NCBI GenBank assembly: GCA_965242605.1
Contig: CBDESS010000002.1
Location: 62,001 to 126,000 of the forward strand
Source of the DNA: JAAXHF01 sp965242605
GTDB taxonomy: Bacteria; Desulfobacterota; Binatia; Bin18
DNA length: 64,000 nucleotides
Direction: 5' to 3'
The notes below the pieces were generated by a model, which had not been told where the DNA came from, made no database searches, and saw only the letters and a list, made by a program, of their open reading frames with translations. Below, piece by piece: positions 8,206 through 16,283 of the stretch. How positions within the stretch are numbered: the stretch's first letter is position 1; each line of letters begins with the position of its first letter. The position numbers and the translations under genes were made by a program.

Positions 8206-9687
8206 ATGACTGCCGTACAGATTTCCAAATCAAAACAGGTCCGGGCCCGGCTGAGCCATCCCGTTATCGACTCCGACGGCCATACCGTAGAGTTTGAGCC
8301 CGCGGTGATGGATACCCTGCGTGAGCTCGGCGGGCCGGGCATTGTCAAGCGCTACAAGGCCAAACGCACCGGGGGGCCGACCGCCTCGCTGGGCGGCATG
8401 CTGAACTGGCACAGGCTGTCGCCCGCGGAGCGGCAGACCCAACGCCTGACCGTTCCGCCCTGGTGGGCGCTGCCAGCCGCAAACACGCTCGACCGGGCGA
8501 CCTCCATGCTGCCCAAACTGCTCTATGAACGCCTGGACGACATGGGCATTGACGTGTCCATCCTGTATCCGACCTTCGGGCTGCTGGCCCCCCACCTTGA
8601 CGATCAGGAAATCCGCCTGGCCGCGTGTCGGGCATTCAACACCTACCACGCCGATATTTTCAAGGAATACGCCGACCGGCTGATCCCGGTGGCGGTGATT
8701 CCGATGCACACCCCGGACGAGGCGGTTGCCGAACTCGACCATGCGGTTGGCCAGCTCGGCATGAAGGCGGTCATGCTGGCCGGCCATGTGCTCCGTCCGG
8801 TCCCCGCCGCTGAAGCCGTGTCCGCCGAAGCCGCCCGCTACAGTTACTGGCTGGATACCTTTTGTCTGGACAGCGACTACGACTATGACCCGGTGTGGGC
8901 CAAGTGCGTTGAGCTGAAGGTCGCCCCGACCTTTCACTCCGCGGCGATGGGCTGGGGCAGCCGCACCTCAACCTCAACCTATATGTATAACCACATCGGC
9001 CATTTTGCCGAGGCCGGCGAGGCGGTGTGCAAAGCCCTGTTCTTTGGCGGCGTGACCCGGCGCTTCCCCAGCTTGAAGTTCGCCTTTCTGGAGGGCGGGG
9101 TCAGCACTGGGGCGCGGCTGTACGCCGACCTGATCGCCCGCTGGCACAAGCGTAACCCCGAGGCGATTGAGAACTACAATCCGGCCAACCTGAACCCCGA
9201 GCTGTTGCTTGACCTGTGTCAGAAATATGGCGGCAGGGTCACCGAGGGACGGCTGCAACACCTGAGCAACGCCAGCGGGGCGACGATCAACACCCGGGCC
9301 GCCCCGGACATCAAGAACGACTTCCACCGCACCGGCATCGGAGGAGCCGAGGATATCAGAGACCTGTTTATTCCGCACTTCTATTTCGGTTGCGAGGCCG
9401 ATGATCCCATGAACGCCACCGGCTTTAACACCACGGCGAATCCGTTCGGCGAGCAGGTCCGCTCGGTCTACAGTTCCGATATCGGCCACTGGGACGTACC
9501 CGACATGACCGAGGTGACGGAAGAGGCGTATGAGCTGGTCAAGCATGGGATACTGAGCGAAGAGAACTTCCGTGACTTTGTGTTCACCAACCCAAGCACC
9601 CTGTGGACGGGCATGAACCCGGACTTCTTCGCCGGCACGGTGGTCGAAAAAGAGGTCGGTCGGCTCCTGGCCACCGCTACCCACTAG
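8206..9687 (+). CDS. Amidohydrolase-family (Amidohydro_2) metal-dependent hydrolase or decarboxylase
   Basis: 493 residues with AAGGAGGG well placed before the ATG. VIDSDGHTVEFEP at the N-terminus, DDMGIDVSILYPTFGL, ADRLIPVAVIPMHTPDEAVAEL, a central His (NHIGHFAE), FLEGG and the late YSSDIGHWDVPD match the Amidohydro_2 family, relatives of aminocarboxymuconate-semialdehyde decarboxylase. It is longer than the usual 300-350 residues, with extra sequence around residues 40-90 and 310-400. The nearby Rieske dioxygenase and CoA-transferase suggest breakdown of ring compounds, but the substrate is unknown. Confidence 0.88.
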   Translation: MTAVQISKSKQVRARLSHPVIDSDGHTVEFEPAVMDTLRELGGPGIVKRYKAKRTGGPTASLGGMLNWHRLSPAERQTQRLTVPPWWALPAANTLDRATSMLPKLLYERLDDMGIDVSILYPTFGLLAPHLDDQEIRLAACRAFNTYHADIFKEYADRLIPVAVIPMHTPDEAVAELDHAVGQLGMKAVMLAGHVLRPVPAAEAVSAEAARYSYWLDTFCLDSDYDYDPVWAKCVELKVAPTFHSAAMGWGSRTSTSTYMYNHIGHFAEAGEAVCKALFFGGVTRRFPSLKFAFLEGGVSTGARLYADLIARWHKRNPEAIENYNPANLNPELLLDLCQKYGGRVTEGRLQHLSNASGATINTRAAPDIKNDFHRTGIGGAEDIRDLFIPHFYFGCEADDPMNATGFNTTANPFGEQVRSVYSSDIGHWDVPDMTEVTEEAYELVKHGILSEENFRDFVFTNPSTLWTGMNPDFFAGTVVEKEVGRLLATATH

Positions 9688-9758
9688 CCTCGCGCACGTG
9701 GCGGAGGCACGCACGATTGTGGCCGCCACCCCCAAGACGGCCGGCGAGCCGAACATGG

Positions 9759-9786
9759 CTTCCCCCTCAAGGGGAGAGGGAAGGGG
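9759..9786. repeat. Short CCCCTC/GAGGGG inverted repeat (degenerate copy)
   Basis: A C-rich then G-rich stretch (TTCCCCCTCAAGGGGAGAGG) between two convergent genes. It resembles the longer element at 13050 and belongs to a type of dispersed intergenic repeat common in GC-rich genomes. It may act as a hairpin between the converging transcripts. Confidence 0.45.
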
Positions 9787-9789
9787 CCG

Positions 9790-10077
9790 CTAGACGCCTT
9801 CAATGACGATCATCCGGGCGCGGGAGGCGCTCTGACGCAGCGCCTTGGGTTCACGGTATTCGTCGGAGTTCCACCACGCTTTGGCCTGCTCCACACTCTC
9901 AAATTCGAGCACAACCACCCGGCCGGGCTGCCAGTCGCCCTCCAGGGTTTCGGCTTGGCCGCCGCGCACAATGAATGTACCGCCATATGCCTTGACCGTT
10001 GCCGGGACGAGCCTGGTATAGCTCTGATAGGCCTCAGGATCGGTCACGGTGACATCAACAATGATATAGGCTGACAT
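9790..10077 (-). CDS. DUF1330 family protein
   Basis: 95 residues from the ATG at 10077, which has AAGGAGGAG upstream; a longer frame to 10179 lacks similarity and is rejected. The sequence MSAYIIVDVTVTDPEAYQ, then ATVKAYGGTFIVRGG, VVLEFESVEQAKAWWNS and MIVIEGV, is the standard DUF1330 ferredoxin-like dimeric alpha-beta barrel. Function is not known; members often accompany oxygenase and hydrolase genes. It lies convergent with the amidohydrolase. Confidence 0.92.
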   Translation of the reverse strand: MSAYIIVDVTVTDPEAYQSYTRLVPATVKAYGGTFIVRGGQAETLEGDWQPGRVVVLEFESVEQAKAWWNSDEYREPKALRQSASRARMIVIEGV

Positions 10078-10148
10078 CGCTCTCCTCCTTGGGAACTTCC
10101 GGTCCGCCTGCGCCGGACCGCTCCGCTCTTCCCTATCGGTGCGCCTCA

Positions 10149-10355
10149 CCGAATGCAATTGGCCGGGGCTTGGGGCCACAAACGATAGGCTTGGTCAGCG
10201 ATCTGCTCCGGCCCCGGTATGGCGCTGAGTCGCTGCGCTACGCTCTGGTCGGGGTGTCGCTGCTCAATGTCCGGGCCGCGTTTCATTACTCCATGGCCGG
10301 GCGGACGCTGCCGGCCGACCTGGACCGGGCCAAGGCCGCGGAGGCGGCCGGATGA
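10149..10355 (+). pseudogene. C-terminal remnant of an MFS transporter
   Basis: The forward frame reads NAIGRGLGPQTIGLVSDLL, then RYGAESLRYALVGVS and a hydrophilic end AGRTLPADLDRAKAAE. This matches the last two helices of major facilitator transporters (GLGLGP..VGLLSD...G..SLRYAL). Nothing upstream of about 10149 continues the protein; the DUF1330 promoter side begins there. It is therefore a deletion remnant. The rest of the stretch to 10473 holds no clear gene; a 30-codon reverse-strand frame ending near 10366 is unrecognised. Confidence 0.65.
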
Positions 10356-10473
10356 CAGGGGACCTTAGCCGCCCTTTTGTGAGGGGTCAGAAGCGGTGTC
10401 TGCCAGCCGCCGTTGTATCGAGCGGTACATCGGCCGGCTCAGCCACAGTATGAACATTGGGGACAGATGGGCA

Positions 10474-10965
10474 TCAGATCAGAAAGGTCAGGTTGGGCAG
10501 GGGTTCTGCCGCGTTGACCAGCAACACCTGCTTCCAGAACATTTTGAGTTCGCCGTTGACGTGGCGCAGCTTGTGGACCGTCCGCCCGCCCCACTGGCGC
10601 AGCTCGTGTCTAGCCTGGACGGACAGCTCTACCAGCAGGAAGTTTGAGCCGACGATAAACGCGCCGGCGTCGGTCTTTTCGACCTCGATGTTCGAGATCA
10701 GCCGGCGCATGACCGAGGCCGGCTCCTGGCTGTAGCGGTAGCCGCTCTGGAGCAGTTTGATGCGTGTCGCAATCCGGGAGCGGTTGTCATAGATGTGCGA
10801 CATCTGGTGCCTGGGGTCGGTGTCGCCGCCGGGCTGGGCCGGCACCCAATAGGTGGCGTCGTCCTCCCACAGGGCTTCCCACTCGGCGTAGCGGGCCTCA
10901 TCGGCCAGCCGCGCTTCCTTGTAGAGAAACGCTTCAACCGCGCGATATTCGGTGTCTGACAGCAT
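10474..10965 (-). CDS. Aromatic-ring-hydroxylating dioxygenase, small (beta) subunit
   Basis: 163 residues of the NTF2-like beta-subunit family: EAFLYKEARLADEARYAEWEALWEDDATYWVP at the N-terminus, HIYDNRSRIATRIKLLQSG in the middle, and the typical SNFLLVELSV strand. Beta subunits are structural partners in the alpha3beta3 oxygenase. Its ATG follows the alpha-subunit stop by 5 bp, so translation is probably coupled. No ferredoxin or reductase gene is adjacent, so electron transfer must come from elsewhere. Confidence 0.92.
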   Translation of the reverse strand: MLSDTEYRAVEAFLYKEARLADEARYAEWEALWEDDATYWVPAQPGGDTDPRHQMSHIYDNRSRIATRIKLLQSGYRYSQEPASVMRRLISNIEVEKTDAGAFIVGSNFLLVELSVQARHELRQWGGRTVHKLRHVNGELKMFWKQVLLVNAAEPLPNLTFLI

Positions 10966-10970
10966 GGGTT

Positions 10971-12248
10971 TCAGCGGCTCATAACCGAGCGGTAGTGTTT
11001 CCAGAAGGCGCGGTTGGTGACCTCATCGGTGACGTGGGCCACAATCCGCCCCTGCGCGTCGCGGTGTTCGCGGTGCTGGCCGCGGCTCAGCTCCAGCCAC
11101 TCGGGCTGGCGGGCGTGCAGGCCGGCCTGGTTGCGGCTGGCAATGGTAATGTCCTCGGGCAGCAGAAAGGAGGCCGGACCCATGGCCGCTTCGCTCTGGC
11201 GCAGCAGCCGGGCGTTCAGCTCTGGGGCCCCCTTGAGAAACATGGGTGTATGCCACTGGATAGATTCCTCGGTGCTGAGCGGATAGAAGAGAGCGACATT
11301 CATCTCGGCCAGGAACAGGTTGGGGAAGATCAGGGCGTGGGGCGGGCCCTCAAACACCCGTCGCTGGGCTTCGGCCTTGCCGCAGCTGTGTTCTAGGGCC
11401 GACAGGTAGGCGGCGTATTTGTCGGGGGCGGCACCAAACCACTCGAACGGTTTTTGGTAGCCCAGCGCCCATTCAATTTCGGTATGGCCGTTGCCCCAGT
11501 CGCGCAGAATGCCCTTGTTGCTGCCCTCGTCGCCGACAAAGCGCTGATAGTGGGAGCCGGCCGCCTTGAGAATGGCGCTATGCACAAAGCCCAGATGGTA
11601 GCCGTCGGTGTCGTTCTCGGGGATCATTTTCCAGTTGGCCTGGTAGCGGTGTTTGACCCAGCCGGCGCTAAGCGTAAGCTCGCCCTCGGGCGACAGGTCA
11701 CAGGCACGGTCAATGAGCTGGCTGGCGCTGCCGAGGTGCTCGGCCAGCGACGGGCCGTGCGGGCTCAGGCTGGCGAACACAAAGCCCCGGTAGCTATCGC
11801 AGCGGGCGACCGGCGACAGGCCATAGTCGGCCTTGTTGAAGTCCGGGCCATAGGCCCCGGGGTAGGGCACGCCGGTCAGCCGGCCGCTCAGGTTATATGT
11901 CCAGCCGTGGTAGGGGCAGGTAAACGCCCGGACATTGCCCGAGTCTGCCGGGCAGACCATTGTGCCGCGGTGGGCGCAGCGGTTGAGAAAGACCGCCACG
12001 CCGCCGGCTTTGTTGCGGACCATGAGCACGGGTTGGCGGCCGAGCTGGCGGGTCACATAGTCGCCCGGCTGGGGGATCTCGCTCTCGTGGCCGACAAACA
12101 CCCACACCTGGTAGAAGATTTTTTCGAGTTCCTGCTCAAAGATGTGTGGGTCGGTGTAGAGCGAGGCGTGAATCTTGTCGTCGTGAACCAGGGTTTGAAC
12201 ATTGACCGGTGCCTCAAGCTGGCTTCCGTTGTGTGTGGCCTGCTGCAT
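10971..12248 (-). CDS. Rieske non-heme iron dioxygenase, large (alpha) subunit
   Basis: 425 residues from the ATG at 12248, which has AAGGAGA upstream; an ATG 14 codons earlier is less likely. The Rieske 2Fe-2S ligands are Cys91, His93, Cys111 and His114 (CAHRG...CPYHGW). The mononuclear iron site is marked by ENDTDGYHLGFVH. The protein would add O2 to an aromatic ring or carry out a related oxidation; the exact substrate cannot be read. It forms a two-gene operon with the beta subunit. Confidence 0.94.
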   Translation of the reverse strand: MQQATHNGSQLEAPVNVQTLVHDDKIHASLYTDPHIFEQELEKIFYQVWVFVGHESEIPQPGDYVTRQLGRQPVLMVRNKAGGVAVFLNRCAHRGTMVCPADSGNVRAFTCPYHGWTYNLSGRLTGVPYPGAYGPDFNKADYGLSPVARCDSYRGFVFASLSPHGPSLAEHLGSASQLIDRACDLSPEGELTLSAGWVKHRYQANWKMIPENDTDGYHLGFVHSAILKAAGSHYQRFVGDEGSNKGILRDWGNGHTEIEWALGYQKPFEWFGAAPDKYAAYLSALEHSCGKAEAQRRVFEGPPHALIFPNLFLAEMNVALFYPLSTEESIQWHTPMFLKGAPELNARLLRQSEAAMGPASFLLPEDITIASRNQAGLHARQPEWLELSRGQHREHRDAQGRIVAHVTDEVTNRAFWKHYRSVMSR

Positions 12249-12417
12249 ATTCGGTCTCCTTCTGCGCTGTGGCGGGTTACTGGCCGGCAACCCGGGCCAG
12301 GGAACCCGTGCCCGTCTCCTGCTCTGGCGAGCAGTTTAGCACACTCGGCGAGCAGGACCTACCCGCCCGGCGCAGGGCCCGGCGGCGTTTTTTCCCCGCC
12401 CTGTCCATGCATCTCGG

Positions 12418-12996
12418 CTGAGCAGACAGGACGCTTGACTGATGTCTGGACTGATATTGCTCCCCTGGGCAGCCAGGCAAAGGAGCGGATTGGCTACCCG
12501 ACGCAAAAACTGCTGGCGCTGCTGGAGCGCATCATCACAGCCTCATCCAACGAAGGTAATGTCATTCTTGACCCGTTCTGTGGGTGTGCGACGGGCCCTC
12601 GTTGCCGCGGAGCATTTGGGCCGCCAGTGGGTGGGGATTGACCTGTCGCCGGTGGCGGCCCGGCTGGTCAAGAGCCGCTTAGAGCAGGAGATGGGGCTGT
12701 TCTATGAGGTGCATCACCGGCAGGACATCCCGCGGCGCACCGACCTGGGCGAGTTGCCACATTACAAGACGCAGAAGCATACGCTGTTCGGCCGGCAGGA
12801 GGGGCTGTGTGGGGGGTGTGAGGTGGCGTTTCCGTTTCGCAACTTCACAATTGACCATGTTGTGCCGAGGGCGAAGGGCGGCACGGATCATCTCGACAAT
12901 CTGCAAGTGCTGTGTGGGGTGTGCAACAGCGTGAAGGGGCGGGGGACACAGGCGGAGCTCAGGGCACGGCTGGGGGCGCAGGGGGTGATTGGGTGA
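12418..12996 (+). pseudogene. 3' fragment of site-specific DNA methyltransferase with C-terminal HNH domain
   Basis: Frame one gives LTDVWTDIAPLGSQAKERIGYPTQK and LLALLERIITASSN..NVILDPFCGCAT, the C-terminal part of an N4/N6 DNA methyltransferase (the FxGxG-like SAM motif is DPFCGCAT). One extra G near 12593-12595 shifts the frame; the next frame continues ALVAAEHLGRQWVGIDLSPVAA and then an HNH domain with CGGC, TIDHVVPRAKGGTDHLDNLQ, LCGVCNSVKG. The catalytic DPPY half is missing at the 5' end, so this is a truncated remnant even if the frameshift is a sequencing error. The region 12249-12417 shows nothing else. Confidence 0.85.
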
Positions 12997-13049
12997 GAGG
13001 GGCAGAAGCAGGATGGGGTGTTGGCCTGTGAAAAAGTTGGCATGTTTGT

Positions 13050-13086
13050 TCCCCTCACCCTAGCCCTCTCCCTCCAGGGGAGAGGA
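13050..13086. repeat. Intergenic CCCCTCACCCTAGCCCTCTCC-type inverted repeat
   Basis: TCCCCTCACCCTAGCCCTCT followed by CCCTCCAGGGGAGAGGA forms an imperfect palindrome in the gap between the methyltransferase remnant and the small transporter subunit. This sequence type recurs between genes of many environmental genomes. A shortened relative lies at 9759-9786. Confidence 0.55.
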
Positions 13087-13137
13087 CGGGACGGGGAGTC
13101 AAGGGAATCTCATAATCGGATGAATCCGGTTCAGACA

Positions 13138-13266
13138 TCAGCGCTCGGCGTGATCGTCGGGCGGCGGCCCTCCCGTCCCGGTCAGCACCCGGTAGAAACA
13201 GAAGCTGACCAGCCCGACGACAAAACTGACCGATACCAGCATGGAAATCCACCCTCCGGCTGTCAT
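13138..13266 (-). CDS. Small single-helix subunit of an NSS transporter (MetS-like)
   Basis: A 42-residue frame, too short for most gene finders. It begins MTAGGWISMLVSVSFVVGL, forming one transmembrane helix, then FCFYRVL and a short acidic tail. Its ATG lies 12 bp after the stop of the NSS-family transporter, with GAGGAGA upstream. A tiny membrane partner directly downstream of an NSS transporter is the arrangement of MetP/MetS. The role as an accessory subunit is inferred from position and topology. Confidence 0.75.
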   Translation of the reverse strand: MTAGGWISMLVSVSFVVGLVSFCFYRVLTGTGGPPPDDHAER

Positions 13267-13278
13267 TGGCGTGTCTCC

Positions 13279-14859
13279 TCAGTCATCCAGCGGCAAGCGC
13301 CCGTCAATGTCCAGGCCGGCGGCCCGCCAGCGTCGCTCGCCGATGTAGGTTGCGGCAGCCAGCAGGACCAGGACGACGGCGATGAAGCCCACGGTCCAGC
13401 GGGCGACCGGGTTCCGGGTCAGGTCGTGGAGGGAGTCGGGGAGGCTCTGGAAGCAGAAGCCGACGATGACCACGAGCAGGTAGGCCGGCGAGAGGTATTT
13501 GATGATAAAGCGGAAGACATGGGGGATGTGGAGCAAGGCCCCGCGGTGGGCCTCGGCCAGACCCCGGTCAATGCCGAATACCCAGCCGAAGCAGATAATC
13601 AGCGCGGTAGCCATGACGAAAATGCCGAGCGTGCCAACCCAGAAGTCCATGGTGTCGAGGGCGACGAGGTCCTGACTGAAGTACAGCACCCACAGTGAGC
13701 CGAAGGTGGACAGCAGGCCGAGACAGACGATGGCGGGGGTGCGGGATATGCCGAGGGCTTCGGACAGAAAGGCGAATATCGGCTGGAGCATGGACAGGGA
13801 GCTGGTGACGCCGGCCAGAAACAGCATGAGGAAGAAAATTACGCCGATAATCTGCCCGAAGACGCCCATGTAGGCGAAGACGACCGGCAGGGTGTGAAAG
13901 CCGAGACCGAAGCTGCTGCCGACGGCGATGCCGGCCCCCAGAAAGATGAAGGCCGCGGGGATGGTAATCAGGCCGCCGAGGGCGACTTCAACAAACTCGT
14001 TGGTTGAGGAGGCGGTCAGCCCGGACAGCACAATGTCGTCTTTTTTGGTCAGGTAGGAGGCGTAGTTGATGATGACGCCAAAGCCGACCGACAGGCTGAA
14101 GAAGACCTGGCTGGCGGCAGCTAACCAGGTCTTGAAGTCGCCGAGTTTGGAGAGGTCGGGGTTCCACATGAAGCCGAGGCCGTTAGCAACGTTCTGGTCG
14201 GGGAGGCTGGGGTCGGGCGTGCCCAGGGTCAGGACGCGGGCGAGCACAATCAGGGCGCAGACAAGCATGGTCGGCATGGCGATTTTGCAGAAGGTCTCGA
14301 TGCCTTTGGCCAGGCCACGCCAGATGAACCACAGGTTGAAGGCGACGGTGGCCAGCAGAAACAATACGCCGGGGTGCAGGCTGCCGTTCAGGGTCAGGCC
14401 GTTGGCGTTGTTGCCGGTTACCGCGGTGAAGAAGTGGCCCGACTGGGCGGGGTACTGGGTCGGGTCCGGGCCAAGGTCAATGCTGCCGGTCAGGTAGGCA
14501 AAAAAGTAGCGCAGGCACCACGATTCGATCAGCACATAGTACATGTAGACGATGAGGGGGACGAGCAGGCCGAGCACGCCGCTGTAGCGGGCCGGCCGGC
14601 CCCTGCCGACGATGCCCAGAATGGCCGGGGCGGAATGCAGACCCTTGCGCCCGCCGTAGCGGCCGAGGCTCCACTCCGCCCAGCAGATCGGGATGCCCAG
14701 AAACAGGAGGGCGCAGAAGTAAGGGATCATAAACGCCCCGCCGCCGTTCTGGGCGGCTTGGCCGGGAAAGCGCAGAAAATTGCCCATGCCGACCGCGGAC
14801 CCGGCTACGGCTAAAATGACCCCGACCCGACTCCCCCAACGTTCCTGCTGTTCAGTCAT
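13279..14859 (-). CDS. Sodium-dependent NSS/SNF-family transporter
   Basis: 526 residues from the ATG at 14859 (AGGAAAG upstream). The first helix reads GVILAVAGSAVGMGNFLRFP, the sodium and substrate site signature of the neurotransmitter:sodium symporter fold (LeuT, MetP). About twelve hydrophobic segments follow, including FFSLSVGFGVIINYASYL and FFLMLFLAGVTSSLSMLQP. It probably imports an amino acid with Na+ at the inner membrane. The small subunit gene follows. The substrate is not deducible. Confidence 0.93.
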   Translation of the reverse strand: MTEQQERWGSRVGVILAVAGSAVGMGNFLRFPGQAAQNGGGAFMIPYFCALLFLGIPICWAEWSLGRYGGRKGLHSAPAILGIVGRGRPARYSGVLGLLVPLIVYMYYVLIESWCLRYFFAYLTGSIDLGPDPTQYPAQSGHFFTAVTGNNANGLTLNGSLHPGVLFLLATVAFNLWFIWRGLAKGIETFCKIAMPTMLVCALIVLARVLTLGTPDPSLPDQNVANGLGFMWNPDLSKLGDFKTWLAAASQVFFSLSVGFGVIINYASYLTKKDDIVLSGLTASSTNEFVEVALGGLITIPAAFIFLGAGIAVGSSFGLGFHTLPVVFAYMGVFGQIIGVIFFLMLFLAGVTSSLSMLQPIFAFLSEALGISRTPAIVCLGLLSTFGSLWVLYFSQDLVALDTMDFWVGTLGIFVMATALIICFGWVFGIDRGLAEAHRGALLHIPHVFRFIIKYLSPAYLLVVIVGFCFQSLPDSLHDLTRNPVARWTVGFIAVVLVLLAAATYIGERRWRAAGLDIDGRLPLDD

Positions 14860-15013
14860 AGTGGCGTCTTTCCTGTGAGACACAATGGGGCGGGGCCTCG
14901 GCAAAGCGTTGTTCACACTCGGGGATACTGCCCGGTTTGAGCCGGCAGGTCCGCAGGATGGAGTGCGACGATGACCGGTCGCAGTCGTGTTCCATCCTGA
15001 CTTCGTAAATCAT
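14852..15013 (-). pseudogene. NIPSNAP-family N-terminal stub carrying palindromic element A
   Basis: A 53-residue frame from the ATG at 15013 (AGAGG upstream). MIYEVR plus TCRLKPGSIPECEQRFAEA is the N-terminus of NIPSNAP proteins, which normally read MIYEVRTYxLKPGS. Fifteen extra codons separate the two parts and coincide with the 46-bp palindromic element at 14954-14999. After APPH the similarity stops and the frame ends inside the transporter start. The normal protein has about 100 or more residues, so this is a truncated relic or a short coupling frame. Confidence 0.65.
14954..14999. repeat. 46-bp palindromic element, copy A
   Basis: Begins CAGGATGGA and ends TCCATCCTG, 9-bp perfect inverted ends, with GACCGGTC at the centre. 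Its sequence matches the reverse complement of copy B (15389-15434) at 42 of 46 positions. It lies inside the NIPSNAP-like reading frame without breaking it, with a net gain of 15 codons. Confidence 0.85.
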
Positions 15014-15069
15014 GGCTGTCCTCTCTGTGTGGAATGACGGATGTCCGCCTCGGGCGGCGCGCATCCGAC

Positions 15070-16110
15070 CTAGCCACACGCGACCAGCGCTTTTTGGAGC
15101 GCGTCGCGGTCAAAGCCTTTGCCGATGAACACGACATGCTCTGGCGGCTCGGGTAACAGGTCAATCCATTCCATGTCAAACTCACCCGCAACGTACTGGA
15201 ACATCCACTGTTCCTCCGAATCGGTAAACCGGACAAAGCCTTTGGCCCGCCAGACGGTGGACGGCAGGGCCCGCATCAAGGCTTCAAACCGGGCACGGAC
15301 CAGCGGGGACTGACACAGGTGGGTCAGGGTATGAAAGTGGTCGTGTACAGGCCGGTCATGCGGGCTGGCCGAACGGGCACCTGTTTCCCAGGATGGAACA
15401 CGCCTGTGACCGGTCATCGTCGCGTTCCATCCTGTTGTTGCCAGAATACGGTCGTAGTCCATTGCCCCCCGCTCGGTCAGGATAATGTGGGCGCGGGGGT
15501 TGAGCCGGCGAATCCGGGCCGTCAGGTCTGCCAGGGTGTGTTCATCGGCCAAGTCGCGCTTGTTAAGCACCACAAAGTCGGCCAGCTCGGTCTGCTGTTG
15601 AATCCCGGCGTGCAACTCTTCGGCCAGCCGGCCAAAATTGGGCGGGTCAAGCACGGCGATCAACGACGCCAGCCGGACCCGGGTCAGGACTTCTTCCCTG
15701 GTAGCCTGGTCGATCAACTCGACCGGGTCGGCCAAGCCGGTAGCCTCTACAAAGATCACATTCGGTTTGAGTACCGCGACTTCCTGGAGGGCTAGGCCGA
15801 GCGTGCTGCCGATTGTGCAACAGATGCAGCCGTTGGTCATCTCGCGGACGCTGAAGCCCTGCCCGCGCAGCAGTTCGCCATCGATATTGACCTCGCCGTA
15901 CTCGTTCATCATCACCGCCGGCTTGAGCCCGACTGCCAGGCAGTGATCCAGCAGGCGCTTCAGCAGGGTGGTCTTGCCGCTGCCTAAAAAGCCGGAGAGC
16001 AGGTGGAGCGGAATCCGCTCGGCCTCGGTGAAGACCAAGCGTTCCTTGCGTGGGCTGTCCGCCATACGGCCAGTATTCCAGGATTCTCCAGGTGAGGGAA
16101 GGGCGGGCAT
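15070..16110 (-). CDS. CobW/COG0523 family G3E GTPase (metal chaperone) with in-frame palindromic insert
   Basis: 346 residues from the ATG at 16110, which has GGGGAG upstream. Motifs: P-loop GFLGSGKTTLL (about residues 39-46), the metal-binding CICC (about 94-97), EATGLADP and the guanine motif NKRDL. The family loads metals such as zinc or cobalt onto client enzymes. A His-rich loop (HDRPVHDHFHTLTH) occurs in the variable linker. Just before it, residues of about 226-241 are encoded by palindromic element B, so the element was accepted in frame in a tolerant loop. The C-terminal domain continues normally after it. Confidence 0.9.
   Translation of the reverse strand: MPALPSPGESWNTGRMADSPRKERLVFTEAERIPLHLLSGFLGSGKTTLLKRLLDHCLAVGLKPAVMMNEYGEVNIDGELLRGQGFSVREMTNGCICCTIGSTLGLALQEVAVLKPNVIFVEATGLADPVELIDQATREEVLTRVRLASLIAVLDPPNFGRLAEELHAGIQQQTELADFVVLNKRDLADEHTLADLTARIRRLNPRAHIILTERGAMDYDRILATTGWNATMTGHRRVPSWETGARSASPHDRPVHDHFHTLTHLCQSPLVRARFEALMRALPSTVWRAKGFVRFTDSEEQWMFQYVAGEFDMEWIDLLPEPPEHVVFIGKGFDRDALQKALVACG
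15389..15434. repeat. 46-bp palindromic element, copy B (inverted relative to copy A)
   Basis: Same ends (CAGGATGGA / TCCATCCTG), same length and same GACCGGTC-type centre as copy A, in the opposite orientation. It lies within the CobW-family gene and is translated as part of the linker between the GTPase and C-terminal domains. Confidence 0.85.
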
Positions 16111-16283
16111 GGGTTCTCCCCGGCGTGTGGTGACAAGCGCTGCTGCCGGATAGAAAAGAGTGGCTACGGTGAGGGGGCGGTGGCAAGCCTGTGTCAAGGC
16201 TGTCCATTACCAGTCTGAGTACGCCCTGATCGCGGCGTCACAATTCAGGGGTGTGTTGAAGCACAGGAGGACAACTTGGCGTT

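Noticed and set aside
11454..12641. A 395-codon forward open frame
   Set aside because: Most of it is antisense to the Rieske alpha subunit; only its last part (from about 12418) has protein similarity and is reported as the methyltransferase remnant.
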